Positions 1 through 8,523 of a stretch of DNA of 64,000 bases are shown in pieces. Numbering within the stretch: the first letter of the stretch is position 1; the number at the start of each line of letters is the position of its first letter. The position numbers and the translations under genes are program-made. The DNA is from Sinorhizobium mexicanum (GTDB lineage: Bacteria > Pseudomonadota > Alphaproteobacteria > Rhizobiales > Rhizobiaceae). Below the pieces are notes generated by a model. That model had not been told where the DNA came from, ran no database searches, and saw only the letters and a program-made list of their open reading frames with translations. Location of the stretch: NCBI RefSeq assembly GCF_013488225.1, contig NZ_CP041239.1, positions 1-64,000 on the forward strand, written 5' to 3'.

Positions 1-1521
1 TCGAAGAACCTGGTTGATCGGCTGGAACCGATGCCTTCAGTTCTTGGCGACAGCTTGTTGTCGGCTGACAAAATCGGCAGATCAGTACGTAGAATCAACC
101 GACTAGGGGGAACTTATGTCCGACGCTGTCGCTTGCGGTGGTCCCGGCGGGGAGCAACTAAAGTGATTCTAGTCGGTACGAATAGGGACTTCACAGTGCA
201 TGCAGGGTCTTTCGCCAGCAACGTGGAGGACACCAATACAGGGACAAGGCCGACCCAGTCCGCCGCTCCCTCAGCATTGTGCTCCAGAGGTTGGCGGAGA
301 CACTCGAGCATCGGGCCAGAGACGGTTTTCGCGGGAACTGGCTTGACCATAGAGGTGCTGTGATAATTCTTTTACTAGTCTGAGGCGCCGGGACGATGCT
401 GTGAAAGGCCAAATGCTCCACTAGATTCTGGCTTTTTGATCGGTTGCGAAGTATGGGGAAGACGTATTGCGTCCTCAAAACAGACTGCAAAAAGTTGTCA
501 CCTGACAAAAACGGAAATTTCCCCAACCGAATCAAAGCGTTAGTTTCAAATTGTCTCCGTTTGCTGTTGAAGGAAGGGTTTCGGTCGTTTTTTCGAGGCG
601 TTGATCGCCTATTTGTCGGACGCGGGGCATAAAGTCGTTGGTAATTCGCTTTGGAGCCAGTCAGACGATTGCGGTTCAGAGCTGGCGACGTGGGTGGCCT
701 AGACGAGCCAAGGGGCGCGTTTCGTCGTTTTGCCAGAATGACTGTCGAACACTTCCAATAGAGCATTAGTGATCGGTTGGCCCAGCGTATTTCCTGCGGC
801 GGCGACCGCAGCGCCGTCCATCTTCGAGACCGACCTGCTTGACACGGCTTTTGAGAATCCGGTTAACCGACTGCGGCGGTAGTCGCTCGCAGGTCGAGTT
901 GCCCATTGGTCGATGAGCCGGAACTCCGGTCCGCTGTTGATCCCGGCCATCCATAAGCCACCGTTTCAATGCTGGTCACCGGTCGGCAGATCAAGAGCAC
1001 ATGTTCGTCATCATCGCTCGTCATCGTCTTGGTGCGGCCGAGGCGGATTGAAACCCATGGCAGGGCAGGGGGGCTTCCTCGGCCGGGTTGGTACGGACCG
1101 GTTCCTCGCCGGTGATATCCTCCACGTGTGACGCTCTATTTGACCTGGCCCCGATCTGGTCCCTGGGACCTTCATTCGCCATTTGATCTTGCTACCGTAT
1201 GTTCGTGCCCCATTGATGTTCAAAGGCCCGAATGGGTCCTGAGTTCGATTGACGCAGCGCGCCTTCTGCTACGGCCGCCGCGTAAGATGCAGCGCGCTTA
1301 CACTTCACCAATTTGGTACAGTCCGTCCGGATGACGAGGGCCCGTAACGAAGTTCGGGGGCCGCGGTGGCAACGGTATTGTCGCGTTTCGATGAAGGCGT
1401 CACGGCGGCGGAGACCGGGATGAGTAAGGAGGAAAATCTCTACCAGCCCGGCCCCCCCCCCCAAACACAGCGACTGGAATGCAGGCTACGACGCTGCCAC
1501 GGAGGCAGACGACGCGACTAA
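1..1521. other. Left-end stretch with no supportable gene
   Basis: Short open frames occur on both strands, but none has a recognisable domain, a convincing ribosome-binding site or a coherent neighbour, and they overlap each other freely. I read this as non-coding or long-decayed DNA. A run of 11 C residues lies at 1452-1462, just before the damaged MNT-HEPN gene. Just left of it, around 1380-1450, a short stretch reads like coding sequence on the plus strand but ends at a stop at 1519, so it may be the tail of a lost gene. Confidence 0.5.
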
Positions 1522-2346
1522 ACTCGGCGAAGAATAGGGTCGTGCCCCGAGCCACTGTGCCCCGAGGCAGACTCGGCGACGGCTTTCCCGTGCGTTCCCG
1601 CGCTCATACGATCACGAGAGCGCTATGCCTCGGACTTCGACATTCTCGTCCTTGTCAGCGACCGCAAGCTCGCGGAGCCGCATTACTGGGACAGGGCCAC
1701 CGACCGGTTGAGGTGGGACAAGGCCATAGCGACGCCGGTCGGGCTGATCGCGCACGGTGCGAGAGAGGTCAACAACTACCTCGCCGAGGGACAGTTCTTC
1801 TTCGCCGATATCCTGCGCGAGGGGATTGTGCTCTACGAACTCGACGAGCGGCCGCTCGCGCAACCGAAGGCGCTTGGTCCGGGCGATGCTCTCAAGGCGG
1901 CAAGGGAGCATTTCGACAGGCAACACAGCAGCGCCCAACGGTTCCTTGAGCTTAGCCGTATGGCAATCTCCCGCAACTGGGACAATCACGCGGCGTTCCT
2001 GCTCCACCAAGCCGTTGAGGCCGCTTATCCCGCCCTGCTACTGACCCTGACGAACCACAGCCCTCCCTCGCATAACCTGACGTTCCTGCGCGGTCTGGCC
2101 GAAGACCGGGACCGGCGGCTCGTGGAGGCCTGGCCGCGCGAACAGCACCGCCACACCGTCTGGTTCAAAGTTCTCAACAAGGCTTATGTAAAGGCTCGCT
2201 ATTCCCGCCATTTTGAGGTCTCGAAGGAAGCGCTGTACTGGCTGATGGAGCGCGCCAACGTGCTGCTTCGGCTTGTCGAATGCATTTGCCGCGAGCATCT
2301 AGCGATACTCGAAGGGGAAGCGGTGAAACAAAGAGGCAAAAAGTAG
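1522..2346 (+). pseudogene. 5'-damaged MNT-HEPN protein (nucleotidyltransferase + HEPN)
   Basis: The frame is open from 1522, after a stop at 1519, to 2346. It first becomes recognisable around 1621, where RYASDFDILVLV matches the second half of the minimal-nucleotidyltransferase motif (S-D-x-D). The expected preceding GS-x-x-R-G loop is missing in all three frames. The first usable start is TTG 1708, giving 212 aa. The C-terminal 130 residues are a helical HEPN-type domain with the FLLHQAVEAAY and SHNLTFLRGLAED stretches typical of single-chain MNT-HEPN proteins. Intact relatives act as nucleotide-transferase/RNase toxin-antitoxin-like modules (family knowledge). Without its active-site loop this copy probably lacks transferase activity, but the HEPN part could still be made. 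It lies next to mobile-type genes and has no clear promoter. Confidence 0.6.
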
Positions 2347-2508
2347 CGTCTATCGCGACGAAGGTCGCTTGCTTGGGCTGCGCAGTTGCGTCACGGTTCG
2401 GGCGGAATTTGCTGCTTTGTCCGGAGCGCAGAAGCGTCTATCTGTGCTCGCGTACAAACAAGCCTTGTTCGCCCTGTGGCGGCACGGCAAATGATGAAGG
2501 AAGGCAAG

Positions 2509-2715
2509 ATGGCGACCGGTACGGTAAAATGGTTCAACGCGACGAAGGGCTTTGGTTTCATTCAGCCGGACGACGGCAGCGCCGATTTCTTTGTCCACAT
2601 TTCCGCGGTGGAGCGGGCTGGCCTGCGGGAGCTGAAGGATGGCCAGAAGATCAGCTACGAGCTGGTAAAGGATCGTAAGTCCGGCAAGATGTCGGCGGAC
2701 AATTTGCAGGCCTAG
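2509..2715 (+). CDS. Cold-shock domain protein (CspA family)
   Basis: This 68-aa protein consists of a single cold-shock OB fold. RNP1-like KGFGFI is at about residues 13-18 and RNP2-like FFVHIS at about 28-33, with [10 protein letters not shown] at the start as in rhizobial CspA proteins. I chose ATG 2509 because an AAGGAAGG ribosome-binding site lies 5 nt upstream. The in-frame ATGs at 2491 and 2494 would add residues that the family lacks. Members bind single-stranded RNA or DNA and melt structures at low temperature or in stationary phase. It is monocistronic and its 5' leader is about 160 nt of gene-free sequence, which is typical of csp genes with regulatory leaders. Confidence 0.93.
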   Translation: MATGTVKWFNATKGFGFIQPDDGSADFFVHISAVERAGLRELKDGQKISYELVKDRKSGKMSADNLQA

Positions 2716-2852
2716 GCCGCTTCCTCACACGCGAGCTTTGCAATAGCCGGGGTTGCTCCGCCTTTTCCATTTCGAAGCATGCGGCGACCGGAAACAGTGC
2801 TGCACCTGGCTCGGACGCGGCTTGAACGCTCTTTAATTCATGAATCAGGCTG

Positions 2853-3770
2853 TCAGGAGCGAACCAGCCCGAAGCGGCGCGCCTCCTCCAGTAGTGCCTG
2901 GACCGAAGACGGTTGCCATTTGCGGCCGCCACGTGGCGGTCGTTCATGCATCTGGTCCAATTGGGCGGCAATGTCGCGCAGCGACAGATCGGGATCGGCA
3001 ATGGCGATGCCGGCAACCAGACGCATCAGGTGATCCTCGGGCGGTCGGCGCGGCGATCGGGCAAGCAGCTCCGGTTCCGCGAGCTTTTCGCGCACCAGCC
3101 GGTGGACCGCCCGGCGCAACCGTTCGACGGTCCAGTCGTGCCCCCTGCGATTGAGGATGCGCACGACATTGTCCCAACTGTGTTGCGGGCGCAGTCGCCG
3201 TACAGTCGGCAGCCATGTCTGCGCCGACGAAATCAGCTCATCGAGGTAGGCGCGCTCGCGCGCCACTGAGACCGCACGGATTGCCTCCGGCCGGCGCTCT
3301 CGCAGCCCGGGGTTGCCGGCAAGCCGGCCGCGCGCCTTGGCAGCCTTCATCCCGGACTTCGTCCGTTCGGCGATCAGCGCGCGCTCGAGCTGGGCGACAG
3401 CGCCGAGCACCTGCAGGGAAAACATGCCTTGCGGCGTTGAGGTATCGATCGGATCGCGCAGCGAGCGGAAATGCACGCCGCGCTTCTCGAGGTCTTCGAT
3501 GACGTCCAGCAAGTGGCTGACCGAGCGGGCCAGGCGGTCGAGCCGGACGACGACGAGGACGTCGCCCGCGGTGAGATCCTTCAGCAGCTTCGCAAGCACC
3601 GGCCTTGCGCGTGATGCGCCGGATCCGTGCTCCTGGTGGATGCGGTGGCAGCCGGCCGCCCGCAATTCGTCGACCTGCGCGTCGTTGAGCTGATCGTCGG
3701 TGGAAACGCGGGCGTAGCCGATCAGCCTCTGCGGCAGGGGAGGGGGACTGAGGTTTGCAGCTCTCGTCAT
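2853..3770 (-). CDS. Serine recombinase (Tn3 resolvase/invertase family)
   Basis: This 305-aa protein has an N-terminal resolvase catalytic domain. GYARVST holds the nucleophile Ser23 and Arg21, and R-L-D-R-L-A-R-S at about residues 76-83 supplies the other conserved arginines. The linker and E helix follow. The C-terminal half, about 150 residues, is longer than the simple HTH of Tn3 resolvases and has two or more helical DNA-binding-like segments. The frame is open to 4262, but the sequence upstream of ATG 3770 is not conserved-looking, so that start was chosen. Serine recombinases cut and rejoin DNA at paired short sites. The gene is divergent from the RHE_PE00001-type gene across a 504-bp region, where its sites could lie. 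No transposase or terminal repeats were seen nearby. Confidence 0.85.
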   Translation of the reverse strand: MTRAANLSPPPLPQRLIGYARVSTDDQLNDAQVDELRAAGCHRIHQEHGSGASRARPVLAKLLKDLTAGDVLVVVRLDRLARSVSHLLDVIEDLEKRGVHFRSLRDPIDTSTPQGMFSLQVLGAVAQLERALIAERTKSGMKAAKARGRLAGNPGLRERRPEAIRAVSVARERAYLDELISSAQTWLPTVRRLRPQHSWDNVVRILNRRGHDWTVERLRRAVHRLVREKLAEPELLARSPRRPPEDHLMRLVAGIAIADPDLSLRDIAAQLDQMHERPPRGGRKWQPSSVQALLEEARRFGLVRS

Positions 3771-4274
3771 TGGATTTTTCCAGCCGTCTCGGGGGCGGGT
3801 TGTACAAACAAGAAATGTATCAGAAAAGGTTCCTTTGCAAGCGTGTTTTATGCTCCGAATGGAAGCCCGCCAGAATCGAAATGACGGTGCGGATGAGCCA
3901 CGGACCGCAAGCGGTCGCAAAACCGCGCCAGCGGGCTTCTGTGGGCGAAATGGCGCAAAATCAGCTGTTTCGAATGGGTCGGCTTCCCGGCCTGCCGTTT
4001 TGGATGGCCCAGGAGAGGGGAGAACCGTCTGGCGGCAGCTCGGCAGCCAGCCGCTGGCCCGAGGCTCCTCCACGCGATCGGGCCAAAGGGTCGGCTCAAA
4101 AGCCTGGATTTCCGGGGAATCCACCGTCCCGGCTGGCCGAGATAGCCGCGTCTGAGCCTCCATATCCATCCCTATCGATACTTGGGCCCTATCGATAGCG
4201 AGTACCCAACAACAAGCCATACCCGGTGAGGAACTATAACTTTGATATAGAGTTCTCTTCACAAATCATTTACC
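3771..4274. promoter_or_regulatory. Divergent intergenic region of recombinase and RHE_PE00001-type gene
   Basis: No gene is supported here. The region must hold both divergent promoters. Near the recombinase there is a TTGTACAA palindrome around 3800. Near the other gene there are two direct copies of CCCTATCGATA (4170-4197) and an imperfect inverted repeat with AACTATA/TATAGAGTT arms at about 4230-4252. Serine recombinases often act at sites immediately upstream of their own gene, so these repeats are candidates for a res-like or inversion site, or for operators. That role is inferred. Confidence 0.5.
4170..4197. repeat. Two direct CCCTATCGATA repeats
   Basis: The 11-bp word is present at 4170-4180 and 4187-4197, start to start 17 bp, and each copy contains the 8-bp palindrome TATCGATA. 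They lie about 80 bp upstream of the start of the 4275 gene. Both the spacing and the internal symmetry fit a DNA-binding site for a dimeric protein. Confidence 0.6.
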
Positions 4275-5414
4275 ATGATTTCAATGGTTTACGATCTCGC
4301 GAAACTGCCCATCCAGACCCTGCTGCGGCCGCTCTCCGACGCCGGCATCGCGCTCGCCCGTCTCGACGAACGCATTGCCCGTTCGGCGGTCGGCGAAGGC
4401 TTTCTCGAACGCATGCATTTCGCCGATGCCTGCGCCTCTCTGTGGATCGACGGCGAGCTCGTACACCTTGAAGACCTGGTGCTGCACGACGCCGGCCATG
4501 ACATCCGCACGCCGACGCACGAACTGACGATCGCCCGCGACGTGCTGCGCTCCCGCCGGCGCATCGCATCCCAGCCGCCGGGCTGGGCGCTGAGCCCCGA
4601 CGGTCTGCGCACCCTCCGGCAGGCGGGACCGGCTGTATCGCTTCGTGGCGACAGTCCAGTGGGTGTCGGAGCGACGGCGGACGCTGCTGCCGTCGAAGCA
4701 GGGGAGGGGGAGGACGCATCCGAGCAGGATTCCAGTCCGTTCGACGCCGAGCTGGCCGCGATCGATGCGCTGCTCGCCCGATCGGACGCGGCGATCGAAG
4801 CGGCGAAAGCGCCTGGCCGTGTCAGCAGGCGGGAAAAGGATCCGCTGGTCTACGATCTCGATTGGGACGAGGACGCGCGTCTCGAGGAATGGCGCGGCGT
4901 GCTCCAAAAAGTCGGCGATCTGCCGCCGGTGCTACAGGCGATCGTCGCCTTGGATGCCTGGAACGAGCTCGCGGTGTTGCAGCACGCGCCCTGGCTCGGC
5001 CGACTGCTGGCGGCGTCGTTGCTGCGCCAGGCCGGTGTCTCCACGGCGGCCCATCTCGCCGCCTTCAATCTTGGTCTGAAATCGATCCCCGTCGATCGGC
5101 GCCGACATCGCGATCGCGAGATCCGGCTGCTGGCGATCGCTCACGGCGTGACCGTGGTCGCCGAGATCGGACTGAAGGAACATGACCGGCTGGCGCTGGC
5201 GAGACAGATGATGGAGCGAAAACTCAACGGCCGGCGCACGTCATCGAAACTACCGGAGCTGATCGAGCTCGTTATGACAAAGCCGCTCGTCTCGGCCGGC
5301 ATGGTCGTGAAGACCCTTGAGGTCACGCCGCAGGCGGCGCGGCGGATTGTCGGCGAACTCGGCCTTCGCGAGATGACGGGGAGGGGGAGGTTTCGGGCGT
5401 GGGGCGTGATCTAG
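4275..5414 (+). CDS. RHE_PE00001/DUF1612-type helix-turn-helix protein
   Basis: This 379-aa protein resembles the RHE_PE00001 family found in rhizobia, often on plasmids. An N-terminal Fic/DOC-like helical segment ([31 protein letters not shown]) is followed by a variable acidic linker at about residues 130-190. A DUF1612-like middle domain comes next, then a C-terminal HTH in which [24 protein letters not shown] looks like a winged-helix recognition segment. No FIC active-site motif (HPFxxGNGR) is visible, so AMPylation is not expected. ATG 4275 is used, and ATG 4284 is a close alternative. It is divergent from the serine recombinase, an arrangement suggesting joint transfer or control. Its biochemical function is unknown to me. 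Confidence 0.75.
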   Translation: MISMVYDLAKLPIQTLLRPLSDAGIALARLDERIARSAVGEGFLERMHFADACASLWIDGELVHLEDLVLHDAGHDIRTPTHELTIARDVLRSRRRIASQPPGWALSPDGLRTLRQAGPAVSLRGDSPVGVGATADAAAVEAGEGEDASEQDSSPFDAELAAIDALLARSDAAIEAAKAPGRVSRREKDPLVYDLDWDEDARLEEWRGVLQKVGDLPPVLQAIVALDAWNELAVLQHAPWLGRLLAASLLRQAGVSTAAHLAAFNLGLKSIPVDRRRHRDREIRLLAIAHGVTVVAEIGLKEHDRLALARQMMERKLNGRRTSSKLPELIELVMTKPLVSAGMVVKTLEVTPQAARRIVGELGLREMTGRGRFRAWGVI

Positions 5415-5803
5415 TTGATTGAGAGAGGGCAGCGCCGCGCAGGCATTGGCTGTGACTTCAGCTTTGCCGATGGCTGCGGGGTTGATAGCCCTTTGCCAGC
5501 TTTCGCCGGGTGAGAATGAGAAAAAGATCGACTGCCTCCTCTTCTCGTTCAAAATGGTGGTTTATGCTTTGACCACGTTTTCCGATGCGTCCCCAAGAGC
5601 GGTTGAGGCAGGCTTCTCCAAACAATGTAGTCGTGACTTCCATGGCACAGAATCGTGCCATGTTCTTCGAGCTACCCAAGCGTTCGGCATAGAGATGGTA
5701 GTGTTGCGCGATCATGATGCCGACCTCTTTTTGAAGCTCTTGTTGAAGGGAAGCGGGCGCCGCGCCTACAGCGCACCGTTGGAGGCGCAGGCGACAGAGG
5801 ACC
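5415..5803. other. Convergent gap without a gene
   Basis: This lies between the ends of the rightward RHE_PE00001-type gene and the leftward defence operon. Two overlapping 125-132 aa frames on opposite strands show no domain or good start. No strong terminator hairpin was recognised, though both transcripts must end here. Confidence 0.5.
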
Positions 5804-6169
5804 TCAGTCTCGTTTGACACCCATCGGACGCCCATCCTTGCACCAATCGATACAACCCTGCTTGACCCAGAAATGGCACCCGCAGGCGTTCAACTGATGG
5901 ACAGATGGTTGCACGGTTGGCCGCCGCCAGAAGTCAGTAACAACCCCCCATCTCGGGCGCCGTGCGGGGTTGAGCGAAAGATTGATGATTTTGCCACAAC
6001 CGCCGGGGCAGGTGAAACATGCCCATTTCTCGATATCGCCGTCGCGGACGACGAACATTTTTCCATCTGGCAGAATTGCGTCGCCCGGGAGGGTCGAAGT
6101 GGACTCTACCAATAAATCAAATTTCAACAGGCCAAAGAACCTGAGGGCACGCGAGAGCAACGACCTCAT
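5804..6169 (-). CDS. DUF6527-type Cys-rich protein of a ubiquitin-like module
   Basis: This 121-aa protein carries a zinc-binding-like cysteine set: C51, C54 and C58 in WACFTCPGGCGK, then C96, C98, C106 and C110 in CGCHFWVKQGCIDWC. The family (DUF6527) is known as a small partner encoded beside bacterial E1/E2/JAB genes. ATG 6169 lies 2 nt after the stop of the JAB-E1 gene, so it is translationally linked as the last gene of the operon. The Cys array suggests a zinc ribbon that could bind a partner or nucleic acid. An E3-like or adaptor role is a guess from context only. Confidence 0.72.
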   Translation of the reverse strand: MRSLLSRALRFFGLLKFDLLVESTSTLPGDAILPDGKMFVVRDGDIEKWACFTCPGGCGKIINLSLNPARRPRWGVVTDFWRRPTVQPSVHQLNACGCHFWVKQGCIDWCKDGRPMGVKRD

Positions 6170-6171
6170 AA

Positions 6172-7569
6172 TTAGCTCACCATATCAAGGAAGGGCACGA
6201 CGTCGCCGGCACCACGAGACCAGTCGGAGTTGCAAACGGGACAACCATCGCGTTTTCTATGCGCCAAGAAGCGGTCGTCTCGGCTGTGCCACCGGCGCAC
6301 GCGATTGGAGATCATCCCCTCGCTCCCGTGAAAGCCGGTGATGGCCGCGATCATCTCATTCACTGCCACGGTCGCCATTTCGGTTGTGAATGTGACCACC
6401 GCCGGTGCGGGATCGCCACCGCCGATGACATAGGCTTCCTCCTTGCGCTTCTGGAATTCCTCCGGACGGGTGCGCTCAAGATCTTCCTCATGAGCCCGCG
6501 CGGCGTTGACGACACCGGAGCAGATCAAGCATGGACGGCCGGGCAATGCGGTTGTGACGCGCCCATTCAGATCATTAATTTGCCTCTCGTTGGCGGCAAC
6601 CATACGGAGACCCACATCGATCAGTGGGATACCGTAGAAGTAGGCCAGGCGGTTGATAAAGGTGCGACCCGAATTATCGTCCGTGCACCCGAAGATGAAA
6701 TCCGCCGACTTCAAGCCATCGCGAACTTCGGTCGACTTGACCCAAGCCTTGCTTGTGATCACATGGCAGCCGACGCCCATGGTTTCGATCTCGCGCTTGA
6801 GGATTTCGACCTTCGCCATGCCCACATCAGGCCGATGCGATCCATGCACGCGATTGAGATTGGTTTCGGCGAGCGTGTCGTTGTCGATCAGATAGATGTA
6901 GCCTACCCCAAGCCTAGCGAGCAGCAGGGCGACAGGGCTACCGGTGCCACCGCAGCCCACCACGCAAACGCGAAGCGAGCGGAGGGTCTTATTGAAGCCA
7001 GCACCGAAGAGCCGACGCTGGCGATCAAGGTGTTCCGCTTCGGCGCTTTCCGTTGCTTCAGCAGCATGCCGGATGAAGCGTCCACCGACGATCTGAACCG
7101 TATCTGCGACTATATAGGTGTTTGCAGCGGTCCAGATTCGGGCACTGACAGACCCATCGCCACCAAGAACGATGCTGACCAAGCCACGAACGCCCTTCAA
7201 ATGTGCCGTGCGGGCTAGTTCCTGTTCGTTCCGATCATCCTGATCCGAGAAAAAGGCGTAGCTTCCAGGGTGCGTATGAACAATCGCCGGCACTTTTCCA
7301 GCGATCATCGCGTCGCCAAGAAGACGCATGAAGCCAACGGTGCTCCAGGTCACGTGCACCGGCGAAGCGCTTATGTGGTCGGCAGCGGGAATATCGATAA
7401 CCCGATGGCTGACCAGACGAAGCCGCGGCTGCCTGGACCAGAGGTCGGCGCCGATATCAGAGGCACCAAGCAGCATATAGGCAGCCGCTTCCGGGGCGTC
7501 GCGCGCGGGAAACGGAGGACGGAGCAGTTCCATGTGCTGCTCCAGAATTGTGATGTCGAGCGCCGTCAT
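6172..7569 (-). CDS. JAB deubiquitinase-like + ThiF/E1 adenylyltransferase fusion
   Basis: This 465-aa two-domain protein has a JAB/MPN metalloprotease at residues 15-165: E27, then H98-x-H100-P...S108-x-x-D111, the complete zinc set. Residues 185-450 form a ThiF/MoeB/E1 adenylation domain: nucleotide loop VGCGGTGS (204-211), DNDTLAETNLNR (229-240) and CTDD (295-298). C347/C350 and C443/C446 form two CxxC pairs that probably hold structural zinc. Beyond these I see no obvious separate thioester cysteine. ATG 7569 was chosen because it follows the upstream stop by 1 nt, and the longer open frame to 7698 overlaps the E2 gene. E1s activate a ubiquitin-like C-terminus with ATP, while JAB proteins trim or remove it. 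The fusion puts both activities in one chain. Confidence 0.88.
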   Translation of the reverse strand: MTALDITILEQHMELLRPPFPARDAPEAAAYMLLGASDIGADLWSRQPRLRLVSHRVIDIPAADHISASPVHVTWSTVGFMRLLGDAMIAGKVPAIVHTHPGSYAFFSDQDDRNEQELARTAHLKGVRGLVSIVLGGDGSVSARIWTAANTYIVADTVQIVGGRFIRHAAEATESAEAEHLDRQRRLFGAGFNKTLRSLRVCVVGCGGTGSPVALLLARLGVGYIYLIDNDTLAETNLNRVHGSHRPDVGMAKVEILKREIETMGVGCHVITSKAWVKSTEVRDGLKSADFIFGCTDDNSGRTFINRLAYFYGIPLIDVGLRMVAANERQINDLNGRVTTALPGRPCLICSGVVNAARAHEEDLERTRPEEFQKRKEEAYVIGGGDPAPAVVTFTTEMATVAVNEMIAAITGFHGSEGMISNRVRRWHSRDDRFLAHRKRDGCPVCNSDWSRGAGDVVPFLDMVS

Positions 7570-7570
7570 C

Positions 7571-8437
7571 TTAGGCAGCCTTTGCAAATGCGAGTTCGGC
7601 ACGGGCGACCATGGTGCGGATGCCGTCGATACCCGCGCGCCAATCGGCATGGCGTGACCAACGCTGCCAGTTCTGGCCGGCAAACTGATGCGATACATCG
7701 GCGCAATTGGCGTAGCGCCCCGACGCCTTCAGCTTAATCCAAGGCATAGTGTAGAACATGTCGACACTGGCATCCGGATAGCCACAAGGGAGCTGAATCA
7801 TGATGTCGACGGTGTCGTGATCGAACTTGCCGGGAGGGAGCGGGAAGTTCTTGATCACAACCCCGCTCGCCTCTCCGTCGCCAACGATCTCATAGGCCAA
7901 ACCATTGTTCTCGAGAAACTGGCGATCGGTTGACGGAAGGGCGGCCAGCCCCTCCGTCGTTTCGCAGATGACGGTAATGAAGCGCTCAATACCCTTGCCG
8001 GACAGATCGACAAGATCCGTGTCGGCGATAGGACGGTCATGGCCGCCACGAACCTCAAGATAGATCGTGTAGCGCTCGTCGATGCCCGCAAGAGTGCGGA
8101 GCGCCTTGCCGCTGATCAGGTTCTTGCCCCAGGACATCTGGCGCTGCTCAATGGTAAAGTTGAAGGAGCGATCCGTCTCGAAGTAGGCGAATGCCTCTGT
8201 GCCCTTGCCGCGCAAGTCGAAGGTTTCGTCGAGGCGCACGTCCTCGAATTCGCCATTCAGCAAGATCGCGAAAAGGGAATAGTTCTCCACGTCGCGGATG
8301 CCTGCTGCGGCCAGGATCTGGCGCCCGACGGGGATCGGGTCTGCGACGGACGAGTTGTTGAAGTTCACGCCATCCGTGGTGAAGCGGACGCGGTATGCAG
8401 TGTTGGCGGTATCGGCCGCACGGTTCTCGATTGTCAT
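7571..8437 (-). CDS. Multiubiquitin (MUB) domains fused to prokaryotic E2-like domain
   Basis: This 288-aa protein appears to have two beta-grasp repeats of the bacterial multiubiquitin type at about residues 14-88 and 90-157. A prokaryotic E2/UBC-like domain (Prok-E2_E type) follows at about 165-285. The E2 part shows LPCGYP (216-221), DMFYT (226-230) and NCAD, where C245 sits where the catalytic cysteine of classical E2s would be expected (positional inference). The WQRWSRH and WRAGIDG motifs follow. No terminal Gly-Gly is visible on either repeat. ATG 8437 is used because 12 extra upstream codons look non-coding. The gene lies 86 nt after the helicase gene and 1 nt before JAB-E1, placing the ubiquitin-like protein, E2, E1 and protease in one transcript. 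Confidence 0.82.
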   Translation of the reverse strand: MTIENRAADTANTAYRVRFTTDGVNFNNSSVADPIPVGRQILAAAGIRDVENYSLFAILLNGEFEDVRLDETFDLRGKGTEAFAYFETDRSFNFTIEQRQMSWGKNLISGKALRTLAGIDERYTIYLEVRGGHDRPIADTDLVDLSGKGIERFITVICETTEGLAALPSTDRQFLENNGLAYEIVGDGEASGVVIKNFPLPPGKFDHDTVDIMIQLPCGYPDASVDMFYTMPWIKLKASGRYANCADVSHQFAGQNWQRWSRHADWRAGIDGIRTMVARAELAFAKAA

Positions 8438-8523
8438 AACTCTATTTCTCCATGGGCTTCTGCGGAACTGCATGCCCTACGAAGAGACAATCGGAGCGAC
8501 CGGAGCGAACCGGTAAGGGGTCC

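Noticed and set aside
22..766. Small frames at the left end (110 aa plus, 191 aa minus)
   Set aside because: Overlap each other, no ribosome-binding site or domain.
1479..1949. 156-aa frame overlapping the MNT-HEPN gene
   Set aside because: Arg-rich shadow in the wrong phase; the MNT-HEPN similarities are in frame 1.
3771..4262. Serine recombinase extended upstream of 3770
   Set aside because: Extra residues have no similarity to resolvases and cover the promoter region.
6259..7218. 319-aa plus-strand frame
   Set aside because: Antisense to the JAB-E1 gene.
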